The notes under the pieces were generated by a model that saw nothing but the letters and a program-made list of their open reading frames with translations, searched no databases and was not told the origin of the DNA. Shown one piece after another: positions 13,736 through 14,685 of a stretch of 14,685 nt of DNA. Position 1 is the first letter of the stretch, and every line of letters begins with the position of its first letter. The stretch is from JASFUX01 sp050050115. Its GTDB lineage: Bacteria > Pseudomonadota > Alphaproteobacteria > Caulobacterales > Maricaulaceae. The position numbers were made by a program, and so were the translations under genes. Location: the NCBI GenBank assembly GCA_050050115.1, contig JASFUX010000064.1, positions 1 to 14,685 of the forward strand. Direction: 5' to 3'.

Positions 13736-14163
13736 CGCAAACTCCCGATCCGCGCTGAAGGAAAGGCCCTGCAAGGCGCGCTAAAGGGCACGCTGCGACA
13801 ATCAGCGCATCGGCGGCGGCCTGCAAGACCGCAGAGCTTTTCGCGTGTGCGCGCAAAGGCCCGTATTTCCACGCATGGCGCAGGTTGGAGGGCGATGCTG
13901 AGGTGGCGGCCACACTCAGTTGAAGGCGCGCTGCAGGGAGGCGGCGACCGAACAGGGAGCGAGCCTTTTTGCGACTTAGTCGCAATTTCTTCCGTGAACG
14001 CGACAATCGCGCACAGGACACTTGATCGCATTGGCGCGGGCCGTCAACGCGATCTTAAACGCAATCAGATGATCCCCAGGCGAGCGCGCTATTGGAATTG
14101 GGCGCGCGAGCGGCTGAAGGTAGTTTCTCTCCCAACTCTCACGCGAAGATTCGGATAGCTGCG
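13736..14163. other. 428-bp intergenic region between divergent pobA and ccoN
   Basis: No convincing gene lies here, and the open frames crossing it are antisense extensions of pobA or short. It holds the perfect inverted repeat at 13969-13985, two copies of GCGACAATC (13795-13803 and 14000-14008) and a run of AT-richer sequence near 13965-14060. A TTGAT half-site at 14022-14026 has no matching ATCAA partner at FNR/FixK spacing. Promoters for both genes must lie here, but no clear -35/-10 pair was identified. Confidence 0.6.
13969..13985. promoter_or_regulatory. Perfect inverted repeat TTGCGAC-TTA-GTCGCAA, candidate operator
   Basis: Seven-bp perfect arms flank a three-base centre, a 17-bp dyad typical of a dimeric regulator site. 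It lies 234 bases from the pobA start and 178 from the ccoN start. The TTGCGA/TCGCAA halves recall Fur-like sites seen in some alphaproteobacteria, but identity of the binder is a guess. Confidence 0.45.
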
Positions 14164-14685
14164 ATGGCGCAAATCGTACAACGAGACCGCGGAATCAGCG
14201 TCTGGCTGCAGGCCCTCGTCCTGCTCGGCGCGATGCTCGCCGCGCTGTTCGCCGCCGCGCGGGGCAGCGAGGGCCCGGCGATCACCCACGCCTGGATCAT
14301 CTTCGCGGTCTTCGCGGTTTGGCTCATCGGCCTGGCGATGCGCTACGGCTCGGAGCCGCCGGCCTTTCCCGAGGACGAATACGAGAACGGCATCGTCAAA
14401 TGGGGCGTATTCGTCACCGCCTTCTGGGGCGTGGCGGGCATGCTGGTCGGGGTGGTGATCGCGCTTCAGCTGGCGTTCCCCAACCTCTTCTACTTCGAGC
14501 AATGGGGCTTTACGAACTTTGGCCGACTGCGGCCCGTGCACACCTCGGCCGTGATCTTCGCGATGGGCGGCAACGCGCTGATCGCCACCTCATTCTACGT
14601 CGTTCAGCGCACCTGCCGCGCGCGGCTCGCTGGGGGGCTGTGGCCGTGGTTCGTGTTCTGGGGCTATCAGGCGTTCATCGTCATC
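14164..14685 (+). CDS. ccoN: cbb3-type cytochrome c oxidase subunit I (CcoN), 3' end beyond window
   Basis: The first 174 residues are visible and the gene runs off the window. CcoN is the catalytic haem-copper subunit of the high-affinity cbb3 terminal oxidase in the inner membrane. The stretch G120-R-L-R-P-V-H126-T-S-A-V-I-F, then G-G-N-A-L-I-A-T-S-F-Y-V-V-Q-R-T, is diagnostic, and His126 should be the first low-spin haem b ligand. TM helices are likely at about 15-33, 42-60, 83-104 and 127-147, with a fifth beginning near 158. Compared with the Pseudomonas form, in which the equivalent His is near residue 60, there is an N-terminal extension carrying extra TM segments, which I recall in other alphaproteobacterial CcoN proteins. 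The Shine-Dalgarno sequence is weak (GGA about 8-10 bases upstream). ccoO, ccoQ and ccoP are expected to follow outside the window. Confidence 0.95.
   Translation, partial: MAQIVQRDRGISVWLQALVLLGAMLAALFAAARGSEGPAITHAWIIFAVFAVWLIGLAMRYGSEPPAFPEDEYENGIVKWGVFVTAFWGVAGMLVGVVIALQLAFPNLFYFEQWGFTNFGRLRPVHTSAVIFAMGGNALIATSFYVVQRTCRARLAGGLWPWFVFWGYQAFIVI

Noticed and set aside
13795..14008. Two copies of GCGACAATC, 205 bases apart
   Set aside because: Nine-base repeats at this spacing are easily chance and are not linked to a recognisable element.
14022..14036. Possible FNR/FixK box upstream of ccoN
   Set aside because: Only the TTGAT half is present, with no ATCAA or TCAA at the required spacing.
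13097..14158. 353-codon plus-strand open frame opposite pobA, ending just before ccoN
   Set aside because: Most of it is antisense to pobA and the composition is that of a shadow frame.
1..14685. Search by eye for CRISPR arrays, tRNA genes, insertion sequences and attachment sites
   Set aside because: No regularly spaced repeats, cloverleaf-like sequence, transposase or integrase motif was found.

Overview
The window is GC-rich, densely packed DNA that reads as a Gram-negative alphaproteobacterium. The evidence is the homogentisate pathway operon, PobA, a cbb3-type oxidase subunit, a tandem HD-GYP protein, a hybrid histidine kinase and strong GC bias. A Caulobacterales/Hyphomonadaceae- or Parvularculales-like bacterium would fit, but the genus cannot be read from the sequence. 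No tRNA, rRNA, CRISPR array, transposase or integrase was seen.

Layout. (1) 33-476 (+): a small lipoprotein. (2) 498-2306 (-): a two-gene unit made of an unrecognised 192-residue protein followed by a clostripain-like (C11) cysteine peptidase. It is preceded by an AT-richer control region with a perfect 19-bp palindrome. (3) 2491-3291 (-): a short-chain dehydrogenase. (4) 3481-4932 (+): a tandem HD/HD-GYP protein, convergent with a six-TM hybrid histidine kinase at 4959-6818 (-). (5) 6915-7481 (-): a MarR-type regulator, divergent from a tightly coupled operon at 7722-11060 (+): hpd, a VOC metalloenzyme, maiA and fahA. (6) 11083-12399 (-): a DsbA-fold HCCA-isomerase-like protein and a Nu/YfcG-type GST, downstream of pobA (12530-13735, -). 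(7) A 428-bp intergenic region with a perfect inverted repeat, then the start of ccoN (14164 to window end, +).

How the genes work together. The 7.7-11.1 kb operon converts 4-hydroxyphenylpyruvate to homogentisate (Hpd), isomerises maleylacetoacetate (MaiA) and hydrolyses fumarylacetoacetate (FahA). The ring-cleaving homogentisate dioxygenase (HmgA) is missing from the operon, and a single-domain VOC protein sits exactly where that step falls. The MarR protein is the natural candidate regulator. PobA makes protocatechuate from 4-hydroxybenzoate, and the two thioredoxin-fold enzymes downstream of it are probably also linked to aromatic or glutathione chemistry.

The least explained parts, and the best candidates for something undescribed, are the C11 peptidase plus small-protein module and the hmgA-less operon carrying a VOC enzyme. 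All functional statements come from motif recognition by eye, and no search was run.
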